From: Gammaproteobacteria bacterium
GTDB taxonomy: Bacteria; Pseudomonadota; Gammaproteobacteria; Arenicellales; UBA868
Assembly (NCBI GenBank): GCA_014239255.1
Contig: JAAZZE010000020.1
Coordinates: 1-34,714, forward strand
Reading direction: 5' to 3'
Length of the DNA: 34,714 bases
Each line of letters opens with the position of its first letter. Within the stretch, counting starts at the first letter, position 1. The notes under the pieces are model-generated. The model saw only the letters and a list, made by a program, of their open reading frames with translations. It did no database searches and was not told where the DNA came from. The position numbers and the translations under genes are program-made. This document shows positions 18,120-26,782 of this stretch, piece by piece.

Positions 18120-19316
18120 ATGAATGACCAGGTTATCGAGCAGTTGAATAGTCTGTCCAGATCGTTATCGATCGAGTCGATTAAAGATCGACTCAAGGAA
18201 ATGATTGCCATTCCAAGCCAGAATCCAATGGCTGGTGAGCCCCGCCCTGGCCATCGCGAAAAGGAGATTGGTGAGTATTACCTGGAGCAGATGAGCCAAC
18301 TTGGTATGGCCGTTTCCTCTCGTGATGCGGCGCCTGGGCGTCCCAATGTTTTTGGCATGCGTCAAGGGATTGGCGAGCGGCCATCACTGATGCTGTGTGG
18401 ACATCTAGATACTGTGCCGGCCGAGGGCTATGAGCAAGCCTACAGTGCACGCGAAGCGGATGGCCGTATCTACGGGCGCGGCTCCTGTGACATGAAAGCG
18501 GGATTGGCTTGTTATCTTGAAGTGGTACGCCTGTTGCAGGAGGCAGATGTACAACTCCAGGGTACATTGATATTGTGTGGCGTGGCCGACGAAGAGTGGC
18601 AGATGATCGGTTCGCGTGAAATTGGCTGTAATGGACCGATGGCAGACCAGTGCATCATTGGTGAACCCTCAGACCTTGCTGTGTGTCCCGCACATAAAGG
18701 GCAGCATGGCCTGTTTATCCGCACCTTTGGTAAGGCAGTGCACTCCAGTATCCCCGAACAGGGAGAAAATGCGATTGAACGTATGGCCCGGGTTGTCACA
18801 GCGTTATCTGATTACAACGTAGAACTTTCATCCCGGAAGCCCCATCCTTTATGTGGTCATGGGCGTTACAGTCCAGGTGTGATCCGCGGCGGTGATCTCG
18901 TTAGCGCAGTACCAGATTTTTGTGAACTTGAAATCGATCGTCGCCTGCTTCCTGGCGATAGTGCGGAAAGTGTACGCCGTGACATCGACAATCGACTGGA
19001 ATCGTTAAAGGTGGATGATCCAGGGTTTCGCTACGAGATCAGCGAGCCCTCATGGGATATCCCGGCCAATGATATTCCGCTGGACTCCCCAGTCGTGCGC
19101 TCGTTACTCGCATCGTCGCAATTACTTACTGGATCGCCGGCACAGGCGTCGGCTTTCCCCGGGGCAACTGATGCACCTAATCTGGGTAGCCCGGCTGTGG
19201 TCTGTGGCCCTGGCTCTCTAGTTCAGGCGCACTCGCTTAATGAGTACGTCGAGATTGAGCAGTTGACCCGGGCGACGCAGATGTACCTGCATGCCGTATT
19301 TGACCTGCTAGCCTAG
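18120..19316 (+). CDS. M20-family metallodeacylase (ArgE/DapE-like)
   Basis: This di-zinc amidohydrolase would remove an acyl group from an N-acyl amino acid. Metal ligands are visible: H95 and D97 in CGHLDTVP, D124 in GRGSCDMKAG, catalytic E158 with E159 in ADEEW, E182 in IGEPSDL, and H371 near the C-terminus in LVQAHSLNEYV. The length of 398 aa suits acetylornithine deacetylase. Relatives include succinyl-diaminopimelate desuccinylase and carboxypeptidase G2, so the substrate is not fixed. It is divergent from sohB, and its stop codon overlaps that of the convergent flavoprotein gene. Confidence 0.85.
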   Translation: MNDQVIEQLNSLSRSLSIESIKDRLKEMIAIPSQNPMAGEPRPGHREKEIGEYYLEQMSQLGMAVSSRDAAPGRPNVFGMRQGIGERPSLMLCGHLDTVPAEGYEQAYSAREADGRIYGRGSCDMKAGLACYLEVVRLLQEADVQLQGTLILCGVADEEWQMIGSREIGCNGPMADQCIIGEPSDLAVCPAHKGQHGLFIRTFGKAVHSSIPEQGENAIERMARVVTALSDYNVELSSRKPHPLCGHGRYSPGVIRGGDLVSAVPDFCELEIDRRLLPGDSAESVRRDIDNRLESLKVDDPGFRYEISEPSWDIPANDIPLDSPVVRSLLASSQLLTGSPAQASAFPGATDAPNLGSPAVVCGPGSLVQAHSLNEYVEIEQLTRATQMYLHAVFDLLA

Positions 19317-20569
19317 CGCGCAAATCGTTCCGGGCGGTATGGCGTAAGATCCACGGTGGGCGGGTGTCCATCGATGATCTGCTGGACGAGTTTGCCAGTA
19401 ATGCCGCCGAGTGTTATGCCGATATGGTGGTGGCCGAACGCATAGATCAGCCCCGGATGTCGTGAAGAACGGCCGATCACCGGCAGGCTATCGGGCAGAG
19501 TAGGCCGAAAACCCAACCAGGTATCCCCGCGCTGTCCAACTTGAGGTAAAACATGATGGACCCATCGCTCAATGTATGCCAGCCGGGCTGGGTTTGGTGG
19601 GGCATTCAAACCGGCAAGCTCAACGGTTCCTGCCGCCCGCAGGCCAAAGTTAAGTGGTGACAGGTAAAGACCAGCATCTGCCAGCCCAACCGGCCGGTTC
19701 AGCAATGTAGCGCTATCTGGAAACATGACGTGATAGCCTCTTTCCGTATCCAGCGGTAGCGGGTCGATGAGCTCACTGCTGATAGTTTGTGACTGCGCGC
19801 CGGCTGCCAGCACTACTTGTTGAGCTCTGATCGACCTTGAACCGCCGATGACCTTTATATCACCCGAGTCATTGCGGGCCAGGGAGGTCACTTTCTCACG
19901 CAGTACTTGGCCACCATCGGCAGCGAATTGTTCGACCATTTTCAAGATGATTTGTTGTGGGTCCAATAGTTGAAAGCCGTCATCGTAGAGAATACCTCCA
20001 GCGAATACCGAGGCTAACTGGGGCTCAAGGTCCTGAATATCATTGATATCAAGTTCTGTGATTGCGACACCCTGCTCGCGCCGTCGTTTAATATCGTCCT
20101 GGGCACCAGCCAAGCTTTTTGCGCTTGAATACAGGTAGATCGTACCGTTGCGCCGGATCAGGTTGAGCGCATCAGCACCGCGAAACAAAGTCATTGCCGC
20201 ATCCTCGGCATGCGCTAGCAGAACACCCAGCGCCCTGATGATGTGGTTGACCTCAGTGCGCCGGCAGTGGCGCAAAAACGAGAGCAGCCAGGGCAGCATC
20301 GTCGGCATATAGGTTAAAGAAATGGATAGTGGCCTGGCAAACCCCCACAGCAGAGCCGGTAGTGCCATAAGTAGCTTAGGATGATTAACGGGAATACAGG
20401 CATAACTGGCAAAGGTGGCTGCATTGCCGTAACTGGCGCCACTACCCGGTTCGCTGGCATCCACCAATATGACCCGGTGACCTGCGCGTTGGAGATACAA
20501 AGCACAGCAGACGCCGACCATGCCGGCACCGATAACGACTGTCTTCGCAGCTTCCTTTGCCTGATCCAT
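19313..20569 (-). CDS. DadA-like FAD-dependent amino acid/amine oxidoreductase
   Basis: This flavoprotein of the DAO/DadA fold would oxidise a D-amino acid or secondary amine to a keto acid plus ammonia or aldehyde. The dinucleotide motif is VVIGAGMVGVCCALYL (GxGxxG, residues 14-19). The C-terminal FAD-contact region has the conserved GLIYAFGHHHIGITLGG. The length of 418 aa fits the small subunit-less DadA group. A GAGGA ribosome site precedes the ATG. It lies 123 bases downstream of boxB on the same strand and may be read with it. Proline or glycine oxidases and sarcosine-type enzymes are alternatives. Confidence 0.82.
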   Translation of the reverse strand: MDQAKEAAKTVVIGAGMVGVCCALYLQRAGHRVILVDASEPGSGASYGNAATFASYACIPVNHPKLLMALPALLWGFARPLSISLTYMPTMLPWLLSFLRHCRRTEVNHIIRALGVLLAHAEDAAMTLFRGADALNLIRRNGTIYLYSSAKSLAGAQDDIKRRREQGVAITELDINDIQDLEPQLASVFAGGILYDDGFQLLDPQQIILKMVEQFAADGGQVLREKVTSLARNDSGDIKVIGGSRSIRAQQVVLAAGAQSQTISSELIDPLPLDTERGYHVMFPDSATLLNRPVGLADAGLYLSPLNFGLRAAGTVELAGLNAPPNPARLAYIERWVHHVLPQVGQRGDTWLGFRPTLPDSLPVIGRSSRHPGLIYAFGHHHIGITLGGITGKLVQQIIDGHPPTVDLTPYRPERFAR

Positions 20570-20692
20570 TGCGTCAGTTCCTCTAAGTCCAATTATTGTC
20601 GCGCAATCGTTTTATCGAGCACCAAAGAAGTACTGTGAGGTTTTCACCATAGCGACTTTGTAGATCCAGGTAAAACGCCAGGTACCAGCAAG

Positions 20693-22141
20693 TTATCCCG
20701 GGATCCTGACGTATTCGAAATCGTCCGGCTGGTTGTCGATTGAGCGGGTCGGCGGTGCGATCCATGATGCGTATTGGCCAGGTTGATGCAGCGGTTGCAT
20801 TAAAGATTGCAAGAAGTCAGCATCGTCCGTGGTGGGCAGGTAGTGGTCGCGTTGCTGTTGCCACTCTTTTCGTTGCATAAGATGACCTTCTGGCGAGGCC
20901 TCGACTGAGGCAAATTCACCGATTGCCCGATTAAAAGCAACGTGCGGCAGTTTCAGCTTGAACTCTATGCCGGCCTTGGCCATCACCAGGTTCCATCTTT
21001 CGACTCCACGGGCGCATTCGCGAACATAATCGTCACGCAGACGCATGTTAAGAGCGGGTAATGCTGGCGAGTCAATGCTTTGAATACGCCCATCTATAAC
21101 TTTGAGCACCGGATACAGGCCACCGACGAGCCGATGGTCATCATCGATATCGAGTTCCTTGTAGCGCCCCTTAAGGCCCGAGTCAAAAAAGTTGGCGGCG
21201 TTGGTCGATATCTCAGAGCCGAACAGATCAAGCGAAACTGAGAAGTGAAAGTTCACTTTACGCTGTATCAGGGGCAGGTCAATCGCGCCTAACTCTCTGA
21301 TTTCATCTATCCGAAATGGGTCATCTATCTGGTTCTTTGCCATGATCTGGCAGGTGCGTTGGAGAACCCGGGCGATACCGCTTTGGCCCACGTACATATG
21401 ATGGGCTTCCTCGGTCAGCATAAACCGGGTGGTGCGTGACAGCGGATCAAATCCGGATTGAGCCAGACTTTCGAGCTGCATTTTGCCGTCACGGTCGGTA
21501 AAAAATGTGAACATGAAGAAGGAAAGCCAATCTGGTGTTTCTTCATTGAAGGCCCCCAGCAGTCGTGGCGCATCAGGATCTCCCGATCGACGGCGCAGAA
21601 GTTCCTGCGCCTCTTCACGGCCATCGCGGCCAAAATACTTTTGCAGCAGGTACACCATAGCCCAGAGATGTCGCGCTTCCTCGACGTTAACCTGAAAGGC
21701 GTTTCGCATGTCGTATAAAGAAGGCGCGGTTTTTCCCAGAAACCTTTGCTGTTCTACCGATGCCGGCTCGGTATCACCCTGGATTACAATCAGGCGGCGC
21801 AACAGTGCACGGTACTCGCCTGGCACCTCTTGCCAAACCGGTTCTCCTTGATATTCACCGAACCCAATTGTGCGGTTTTCTACCTGTGGTGCCAGCAGGA
21901 TACCCCAGCGATACTCTGGCATTTTGACATAACCGAATTGGGCCCAACCTTCACGCTCAACGCTGATTGCAGTGCGCAGATATACAGGGGATTCTTGAAA
22001 TCCATCTGGCCCCATTGATTTCCACCAGTCCAGAAATTCAGGATGCCATTTCTCTAGCGCCTTTAGGACTTTGCGATCAGAGGCGAGTCCCACGTTGTTC
22101 GGGATAATGGTGTCGTAGGCGACATGGCTGGATTCACTCAT
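20693..22141 (-). CDS. boxB: Benzoyl-CoA 2,3-epoxidase, oxygenase component
   Basis: This di-iron oxygenase epoxidises benzoyl-CoA in the aerobic box pathway. The protein follows the known BoxB along its whole length, with IPNNVGLASDR, FLDWWKSMGPDGFQ, VPGEYRALLRRLIV, GDTEPASVEQQRFLG and STNAANFFDSGLKGRY. The iron-ligand ExxH elements are EEARH at about 154-158 and EEAHH at about 244-248, with a further glutamate in GDTE (about 125). The ATG at 22141 is chosen over that at 22156 because GGAGA precedes it and MSESSHVAYDTIIPNN fits the family start; this gives 482 aa. It follows boxC by 41 bases. Its reductase partner BoxA is not encoded in this window. Confidence 0.96.
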   Translation of the reverse strand: MSESSHVAYDTIIPNNVGLASDRKVLKALEKWHPEFLDWWKSMGPDGFQESPVYLRTAISVEREGWAQFGYVKMPEYRWGILLAPQVENRTIGFGEYQGEPVWQEVPGEYRALLRRLIVIQGDTEPASVEQQRFLGKTAPSLYDMRNAFQVNVEEARHLWAMVYLLQKYFGRDGREEAQELLRRRSGDPDAPRLLGAFNEETPDWLSFFMFTFFTDRDGKMQLESLAQSGFDPLSRTTRFMLTEEAHHMYVGQSGIARVLQRTCQIMAKNQIDDPFRIDEIRELGAIDLPLIQRKVNFHFSVSLDLFGSEISTNAANFFDSGLKGRYKELDIDDDHRLVGGLYPVLKVIDGRIQSIDSPALPALNMRLRDDYVRECARGVERWNLVMAKAGIEFKLKLPHVAFNRAIGEFASVEASPEGHLMQRKEWQQQRDHYLPTTDDADFLQSLMQPLHQPGQYASWIAPPTRSIDNQPDDFEYVRIPG

Positions 22142-22182
22142 CGCGATGGTCTCCATCAGGGCATTTACACGGTGTCATCAGA

Positions 22183-23832
22183 TTAAGTCCGCGCCTTGTC
22201 GAAAAAGCCTTTTTGTCCGCTGCCGTAGCGGCGCAGAGCGCCGCTTTCCCCTGCGGCGTTGGGCCTTTGAAAAACCCAGTTCTGCCAGGCGCTTAAGCGT
22301 CCGAAGATTTTTGTTTCCATGGTTTCTGGCCCGGCGAAGCGAAGATTGGCTTCCATGGCGGTTAGGGCATCCGGTGAGAAAGCGGCGCGTTCTTCGAGAA
22401 AAATTCGGATCTCGTCTTCCCAGTCGGACTCGTCCAGAGCAAAGGTGACCAGGCCCAGTTCTTCACATTTCTTGGCGCTGATCAACTGATCCAGATAGGG
22501 TTGAATCCTCTGCAGCGCATCATCATTGCCTAAAAAGCGGGTCTGCAGACGGGACAGATCATTACTCATCGGCAGTGACTGAAAATTCGTTTCGGTAATG
22601 CAAAGGGCAGCTGGCAGCGGGTATTCGCCATCCTCATCGACCATGATATAGCTGCGATCACAGGCCAGAACGATTTCTGCCAGCAGTCCGACAAAGCAGC
22701 TACCGGGGCTCACAAGAGCCACCAGTGAGCGTCCAGTCAGGTCGAGTCGTTTCAATACGCGCTTCCAGTACAGGCGAATCTCAGAAGTCAGCCAATGATC
22801 GGAGTGCATTCTAAGAAAACGATCATGTGAGAGTACTTGTTCAGTTTGTCCAGTGCTGCGAAATACCAGAACTCCGATCTCGGGTTCATTAAATCGGAAA
22901 TGAAGCAGACAATCATCGAGCTCCCGCGCGCAACGCAGCAACCAGGCCTGATCGCCTTGTGCGATCAGGTCATCAGCCGTGTCGGGTGCCGGGGTGTCTG
23001 GCCCATGCAGCATTATCGTTGCAGTGGCCGCTTTTCGGTCTACAGTTGCTGTCAAGGTGCTGTAGCGCAGACTGTCGTGTTCGATAGTCCGCTGCAATGG
23101 CAACAGCGCAATTCCGGTGGTGGCGGGTCTGGGATCGGTTTGCGTTGCCAGTTGCTGTACCACCTCGGTGACGGCGTTATCCAGGTCCGATGAGACAACC
23201 GCTTGGTCAACCAGACCCCACTCAACAGCCCGAGACCCTTTAAAACCTTCCGTCAGGGTGGCGAAAACATCTGCCCGGTCACGGCGGACCCGGCGCTTAT
23301 CGGTCAGTCGGGTCAACCCCCCGGTTCCTGGCAGGACTGCGAGCAGTGGAACCTCAGGGAGCGAAACTGCCGCTGAGCCATCGTCTACCAGGATAATATA
23401 ATCAGTCGCCAGTGCCAGTTCGTATCCACCACCAGCGCAAACGCCTTCGATCACGCTGATGTATTTTTGCCGGGATTCGCGGCCCGCTTCTTCTATGGCG
23501 TTTCGGGTCTCGTTGGTAAATTTACAGAAATTGATTTTGTACCCATGCTTGGCGCCTGCGAGCATGCGGATGTTGGCCCCGGCGCAAAAAACCCGTTCTT
23601 TTCCAGAGCGTAATACAACTGTATGTACCTCGGGATATTCGAAGCGCAACCGTTGCACCGCATCATGCAGTTCGATATCAACACCAAGATCGTAAGAATT
23701 TAGTTTCAGATCGTAACCGGCAAACAAGCCGGCATCCTCGGTGACGTCGAGGATTAACTGAGCAACCGTATCATCAATTTCAATGCGCCAGTGACGGTAG
23801 CGCGATGGGTCAGTTTCAAAGTTTATTTGCAT
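22183..23832 (-). CDS. boxC: 2,3-epoxybenzoyl-CoA dihydrolase (benzoyl-CoA-dihydrodiol lyase)
   Basis: This crotonase-fold enzyme hydrolyses and opens the ring of the epoxide made by BoxB, releasing formate and an open-chain semialdehyde CoA ester. The crotonase oxyanion-hole segments are visible as RVFCAGANIRMLAG and IEGVCAGGGYELALATDY. At 549 aa it has the double-length build typical of BoxC rather than a simple hydratase. The start at 23832 lies two bases after the TetR gene's stop, with aggaaa upstream, so the regulator and the enzyme are one operon. Confidence 0.96.
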   Translation of the reverse strand: MQINFETDPSRYRHWRIEIDDTVAQLILDVTEDAGLFAGYDLKLNSYDLGVDIELHDAVQRLRFEYPEVHTVVLRSGKERVFCAGANIRMLAGAKHGYKINFCKFTNETRNAIEEAGRESRQKYISVIEGVCAGGGYELALATDYIILVDDGSAAVSLPEVPLLAVLPGTGGLTRLTDKRRVRRDRADVFATLTEGFKGSRAVEWGLVDQAVVSSDLDNAVTEVVQQLATQTDPRPATTGIALLPLQRTIEHDSLRYSTLTATVDRKAATATIMLHGPDTPAPDTADDLIAQGDQAWLLRCARELDDCLLHFRFNEPEIGVLVFRSTGQTEQVLSHDRFLRMHSDHWLTSEIRLYWKRVLKRLDLTGRSLVALVSPGSCFVGLLAEIVLACDRSYIMVDEDGEYPLPAALCITETNFQSLPMSNDLSRLQTRFLGNDDALQRIQPYLDQLISAKKCEELGLVTFALDESDWEDEIRIFLEERAAFSPDALTAMEANLRFAGPETMETKIFGRLSAWQNWVFQRPNAAGESGALRRYGSGQKGFFDKART

Positions 23833-23834
23833 TG

Positions 23835-24455
23835 TTATGATGTTTCCTGTTCAACGGTAATCCCGGTCTTATCCGTTACACCGGTGAAAAACAGATCCAG
23901 AACAAACGAGACTTTTTGCGCCTCGGTTGGCAATACGCGTTCACCGTGGTGGCTGACACAATGCTCGACCAAGCTAATAAAACAAAATGACGCCAGGCGT
24001 GCATCGATCGGACGTATTTCCCGGGCGCGGATACCATGCTCAATAATCGAGCGCACCTGGTCGGGCAGGGCGCTCTGGTAGCAGCGCATCAATTGTTGCC
24101 TCGCTCCCTCGCTGAGCGTGTTTATGTCTCGGCGGATCAGGCCGGCGAGGCGCCTTTGTTGGGCCGGCAAAGCCAGAAACGAGCGGGCCAGGGTCTCAAG
24201 GCGCTGACGGCAGGAACCCTCCATAACCACCGCTTTGTTGAATAGCTGATTTTTTTCTGACAGGTCAGCCTGCATCATTACAAGGTACAGCGCTTCCTTG
24301 CCAGCAAAGTGATGATATAGACCGCCTTTGGTAACCTTGGCTGCCCCAGCGATCTGGTCCATGGTTACATCTGCGTAACTTTGGGCTAGAAACTGCTCAC
24401 GCGCGATCTTAAGGATTCGAGCAGCTGTACGATGCATAGTGTGTTTTTCTTTCAT
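23835..24455 (-). CDS. TetR-family regulator of the box genes
   Basis: This is a one-component repressor that probably senses benzoyl-CoA or another aromatic CoA ester (the ligand is inferred). The N-terminal HTH reads TMDQIAGAAKVTKGGLYHHF (about residues 31-50). The C-terminal ligand and dimer domain (about 60-206) has no recognisable subfamily mark. The longer open frame up to 24572 is rejected because it runs through the promoter and operator. The ATG at 24455 gives 206 aa, normal for TetR; 24461 and 24437 are also possible, and none has a strong Shine-Dalgarno. A palindromic operator lies just upstream. The gene leads directly into boxC. Known box regulators such as BoxR are a different family, so this is an alternative control. 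Confidence 0.88.
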   Translation of the reverse strand: MKEKHTMHRTAARILKIAREQFLAQSYADVTMDQIAGAAKVTKGGLYHHFAGKEALYLVMMQADLSEKNQLFNKAVVMEGSCRQRLETLARSFLALPAQQRRLAGLIRRDINTLSEGARQQLMRCYQSALPDQVRSIIEHGIRAREIRPIDARLASFCFISLVEHCVSHHGERVLPTEAQKVSFVLDLFFTGVTDKTGITVEQETS

Positions 24456-24459
24456 AAAC

Positions 24460-24477
24460 ATACCGACTGGTCGGTAT
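24460..24477. promoter_or_regulatory. TetR-type operator palindrome
   Basis: ATACCGAC TG GTCGGTAT: eight-base arms are exact reverse complements around a two-base centre. This sequence type is common for TetR-family repressors. It begins immediately upstream of the regulator's start and overlaps the -10/+1 zone of its promoter, so autorepression of TetR-boxC-boxB is expected. Confidence 0.75.
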
Positions 24478-24504
24478 TTTAATGATTCTATCGCAGTGGC
24501 GCAA
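24476..24504 (-). promoter_or_regulatory. Candidate promoter for the TetR-boxC-boxB operon
   Basis: On the minus strand TTGCGC (24504-24499) and TAAAAT (24481-24476) are spaced by 17 bases. Transcription would begin near 24469, within the operator palindrome, leaving only a short leader before the ATG. The -10 matches consensus at five of six positions. Confidence 0.5.
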
Positions 24505-24527
24505 ACCAAAACCCATGAAGGTCTTTT

Positions 24528-24576
24528 GCTTGTGCTTGGGATGTCGTGAGACATCAGTGTGAGCCCAAGCACAAGC
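24528..24576. repeat. Nested 13-bp inverted repeat in the divergent promoter region
   Basis: GCTTGTGCTTGGG (24528-24540) has its exact reverse complement at 24564-24576. Between them is a second hairpin, GATGTC-GTGA-GACATC (24540-24555). It is not followed by a T run, so a simple terminator is unlikely. It lies between the two divergent promoters and could be a binding site, an insulating structure or a leader RNA element. Confidence 0.7.
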
Positions 24577-24595
24577 CGGGCTTTGATTTGGCCTT

Positions 24596-24613
24596 TTGAA
24601 AGGAATCTTTCAA
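24596..24613. repeat. Short inverted repeat in the divergent region
   Basis: TTGAAAG (24596-24602) and CTTTCAA (24607-24613) flank GAAT. It lies about 60 bases upstream of the plus-strand promoter candidate, a common position for an activator site. No known regulator is assigned. Confidence 0.4.
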
Positions 24614-24675
24614 TGCGAGATTCGACAGGTCGTGACCCCGTTATGAGTAGGCCACTTAGTCAAATGCTATGGCCA

Positions 24676-24703
24676 TTGAGAGTCAAAAAATGACTGCTAG
24701 AAT
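24676..24703 (+). promoter_or_regulatory. Candidate promoter for the thioesterase / benzoate-CoA ligase genes
   Basis: TTGAGA (24676-24681) and TAGAAT (24698-24703) are spaced by 16 bases; the -10 matches consensus at five of six positions. Transcription would start about 17 bases before the GTG at 24727. Confidence 0.45.
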
Positions 24704-24726
24704 CGATTCTTTTTCGGAAAAGTAAC

Positions 24727-25164
24727 GTGGTATTCACGACCAGTATTACCGTGGGCTTTCGGCATGTCGATTACGCCCGCATTGTTTTTTACCCTCGGTA
24801 TTTCGAGATGTTTAACGAGGTCGTCGAACGGTGGTTCGATGAGGCTCTCGGCTGCCCATTTGCGAAATTGCATGAAGAGTGGTCTGCTGGAGTCCCACTG
24901 GTAAATAGCGAGTGTCAGTTTCGACGGCCCAACCACCTTGGAGACAGCCTGGATTTTTCCCTGCAGGTCAGTAAGCTGGGGCGGGGCTCGTTCACACTGG
25001 ATATTGAAGGAAGCCACAAGGGTCAAAGTTGTGTCACAGCGCGCCTCACCATGGTATGGGTTAGTCTCGGTGAGCGACTTCAGTCGAGCCCTGTGCCAAT
25101 AGATATTCGCCAGCTGATGTCTGCTTATATGATTGCACCTGATGAGATCGAGCCCAGTAAATGA
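24727..25164 (+). CDS. Hot-dog acyl-CoA thioesterase (4-hydroxybenzoyl-CoA thioesterase type)
   Basis: This 145-aa single hot-dog protein would hydrolyse an aromatic acyl-CoA. The family's active-site segment is FRHVDYARIVFYPRYFEMFN, with the catalytic aspartate at D15. The start is a GTG with ggaaaa upstream. In box clusters such thioesterases are thought to release CoA from dead-end benzoyl-CoA-type esters, protecting the CoA pool; that role is inferred here from position. It is directly followed by the benzoate-CoA ligase gene on the same strand, 31 bases away. Confidence 0.88.
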   Translation: MVFTTSITVGFRHVDYARIVFYPRYFEMFNEVVERWFDEALGCPFAKLHEEWSAGVPLVNSECQFRRPNHLGDSLDFSLQVSKLGRGSFTLDIEGSHKGQSCVTARLTMVWVSLGERLQSSPVPIDIRQLMSAYMIAPDEIEPSK

Positions 25165-25195
25165 CCGTGATGTCGCGCCATTGGGAAGAATGACT

Positions 25196-26782
25196 ATGGA
25201 CTTAAGTGCAACAGTACCGGTGGCAGTTGAACTGCCACGGCAGTACAACGCGGCGACTCATTTTATAGATCGTCATCTTGACGAGGGTCGCGCGAATAAA
25301 CTGGCTTTTTTGGATGATCAGGGCGAGTACACCTATTCCGATCTTGCGCATCGGGTCAACCAGGCGGCTGGGGCGCTATTGGGGCTTGGCCTGCTGCCCG
25401 AGCAACGGGTGTTGTTATGTCTTTCCGATACGATTGATTTTCCGGTTGTGTTTTGGGGCGCTGTCAAAGCAGGGCTGATCCCAGTCCCTGTCAATACCAT
25501 GCTCAGCGCAAGCGACTATGCCTATATGCTCGATGACAGTCGCTCGCGCGCATTGATTGTGAGCGACCATCTTCTTGAGCACTTTACCGCTAATCTGGCT
25601 AGCCGCGTGTTTCTGAATCATGTAGTGGTTTCCGGGGAAAGCCGTGACGACAGTCAATCATTGGACGCACTCTTGGCTGCAAAGTCCAACACTTTCACCC
25701 CATTTGATACCACCTGCGATGACAATGCCTTTTGGCTTTATACCTCCGGCTCTACTGGTGTGCCCAAGGCGGCGGTACACCGACACTCCGATCTTGTGCA
25801 GACAGCAGAACTCTATGGCAAGGGTGTATTGGGTTTGACTGAAGCGGACCGGGTTTTCTCGGCCGCTAAATTATTTTTTGCCTATGGCCTGGGTAACGCC
25901 ATGTCTTTTCCGCTGCATGTCGGTGCGACTGCGGTGCTAATGTCTGCACGCCCGACACCAGACGCTGTGCTGGAACGTTTGCGCGAAAGTGAAGCCAGTA
26001 TTTTTTTCGGAGTGCCGACCCTCTATGGTGCAATTCTGGCAGAAGCGGGTAATGACCGAAGTCGAGTCTCAAATAGCCTACGCTTGTGTGTTTCGGCAGG
26101 AGAAGCTTTACCGGAGGAGATAGGCCACGAGTGGCAGAAGCGCTTCGGTGTACCAGTGCTGGACGGGCTGGGCAGTACCGAGATGCTACACATTTTTTTG
26201 AGCAACTCACCACAGGACGTTCGCTATGGCACTTCGGGCAGGCCGGTGCCTGGTTATGACCTGAGGATTGTCGATGAAGATGATGTCGATATCAGTGGCT
26301 CGGAAATAGGCGAGTTACTGGTTCGCGGCGCATCGAGTGCCTCGTGTTACTGGAATCAACGGGCAAAAAGCTTGAGTACCTTCCAGGGGGAATGGACCCG
26401 TTCGGGTGACAAATATTTTCTCGACAGTGATGGCTACTACCATTACTGCGGTCGCTCGGATGACATGCTTAAGGTTGGTGGTATATGGGTTGCGCCTTTT
26501 GAGGTGGAGAGTGCTTTGTTATCCGAAGAGCGGGTTCTTGAGGCCGCAGTAGTCGGCCATCCTGATAATCAGGGCTTGATTAAGCCCAAGGCTATTGTTG
26601 TGCTGCAAGATGGAGTGGTGGGGTCGACAGCCCTGGTTGAGGAGCTAAAGGTCTTCGTCAAACAGCGTCTCGCACCGTATAAGTATCCACGCTGGATAGA
26701 GTTTGCTGATGAGCTACCGAAAACAGCGACCGGCAAGATTCAGCGCTTCAAATTGCGCAAGCGGCCTAACGACGACATCTGA
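25196..26782 (+). CDS. bclA: Benzoate-CoA ligase
   Basis: This AMP-forming acyl-CoA synthetase of the benzoate-CoA ligase family makes benzoyl-CoA, the substrate of BoxB. The ATP loop is LYTSGSTGVPKAAVH, then FAYGLGNAMSFPLHVGATAV, GLGSTEMLHIFLSN, and the C-terminal catalytic lysine in KTATGKIQRFKLR (about residue 514). The longer frame from 25133 overlaps the thioesterase end; the ATG at 25196 has gggaag seven bases upstream and gives 528 aa, close to the family's 520-530. The ATG at 25190 is the alternative. Other aryl acids (hydroxy- or halo-benzoates) could also be substrates. The neighbouring boxB and boxC make benzoate the natural choice. Confidence 0.92.
   Translation: MDLSATVPVAVELPRQYNAATHFIDRHLDEGRANKLAFLDDQGEYTYSDLAHRVNQAAGALLGLGLLPEQRVLLCLSDTIDFPVVFWGAVKAGLIPVPVNTMLSASDYAYMLDDSRSRALIVSDHLLEHFTANLASRVFLNHVVVSGESRDDSQSLDALLAAKSNTFTPFDTTCDDNAFWLYTSGSTGVPKAAVHRHSDLVQTAELYGKGVLGLTEADRVFSAAKLFFAYGLGNAMSFPLHVGATAVLMSARPTPDAVLERLRESEASIFFGVPTLYGAILAEAGNDRSRVSNSLRLCVSAGEALPEEIGHEWQKRFGVPVLDGLGSTEMLHIFLSNSPQDVRYGTSGRPVPGYDLRIVDEDDVDISGSEIGELLVRGASSASCYWNQRAKSLSTFQGEWTRSGDKYFLDSDGYYHYCGRSDDMLKVGGIWVAPFEVESALLSEERVLEAAVVGHPDNQGLIKPKAIVVLQDGVVGSTALVEELKVFVKQRLAPYKYPRWIEFADELPKTATGKIQRFKLRKRPNDDI

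Noticed and set aside
23835-24572. Long TetR frame beginning at 24572
   Set aside because: The extra 39 residues run through the promoter and operator and do not look like a TetR N-terminus; a start at 24455 or nearby fits better.
25133-25195. Upstream ATG for the benzoate-CoA ligase at 25133
   Set aside because: It overlaps the thioesterase end by 32 bases and has no ribosome site; 25196 gives the expected N-terminus.
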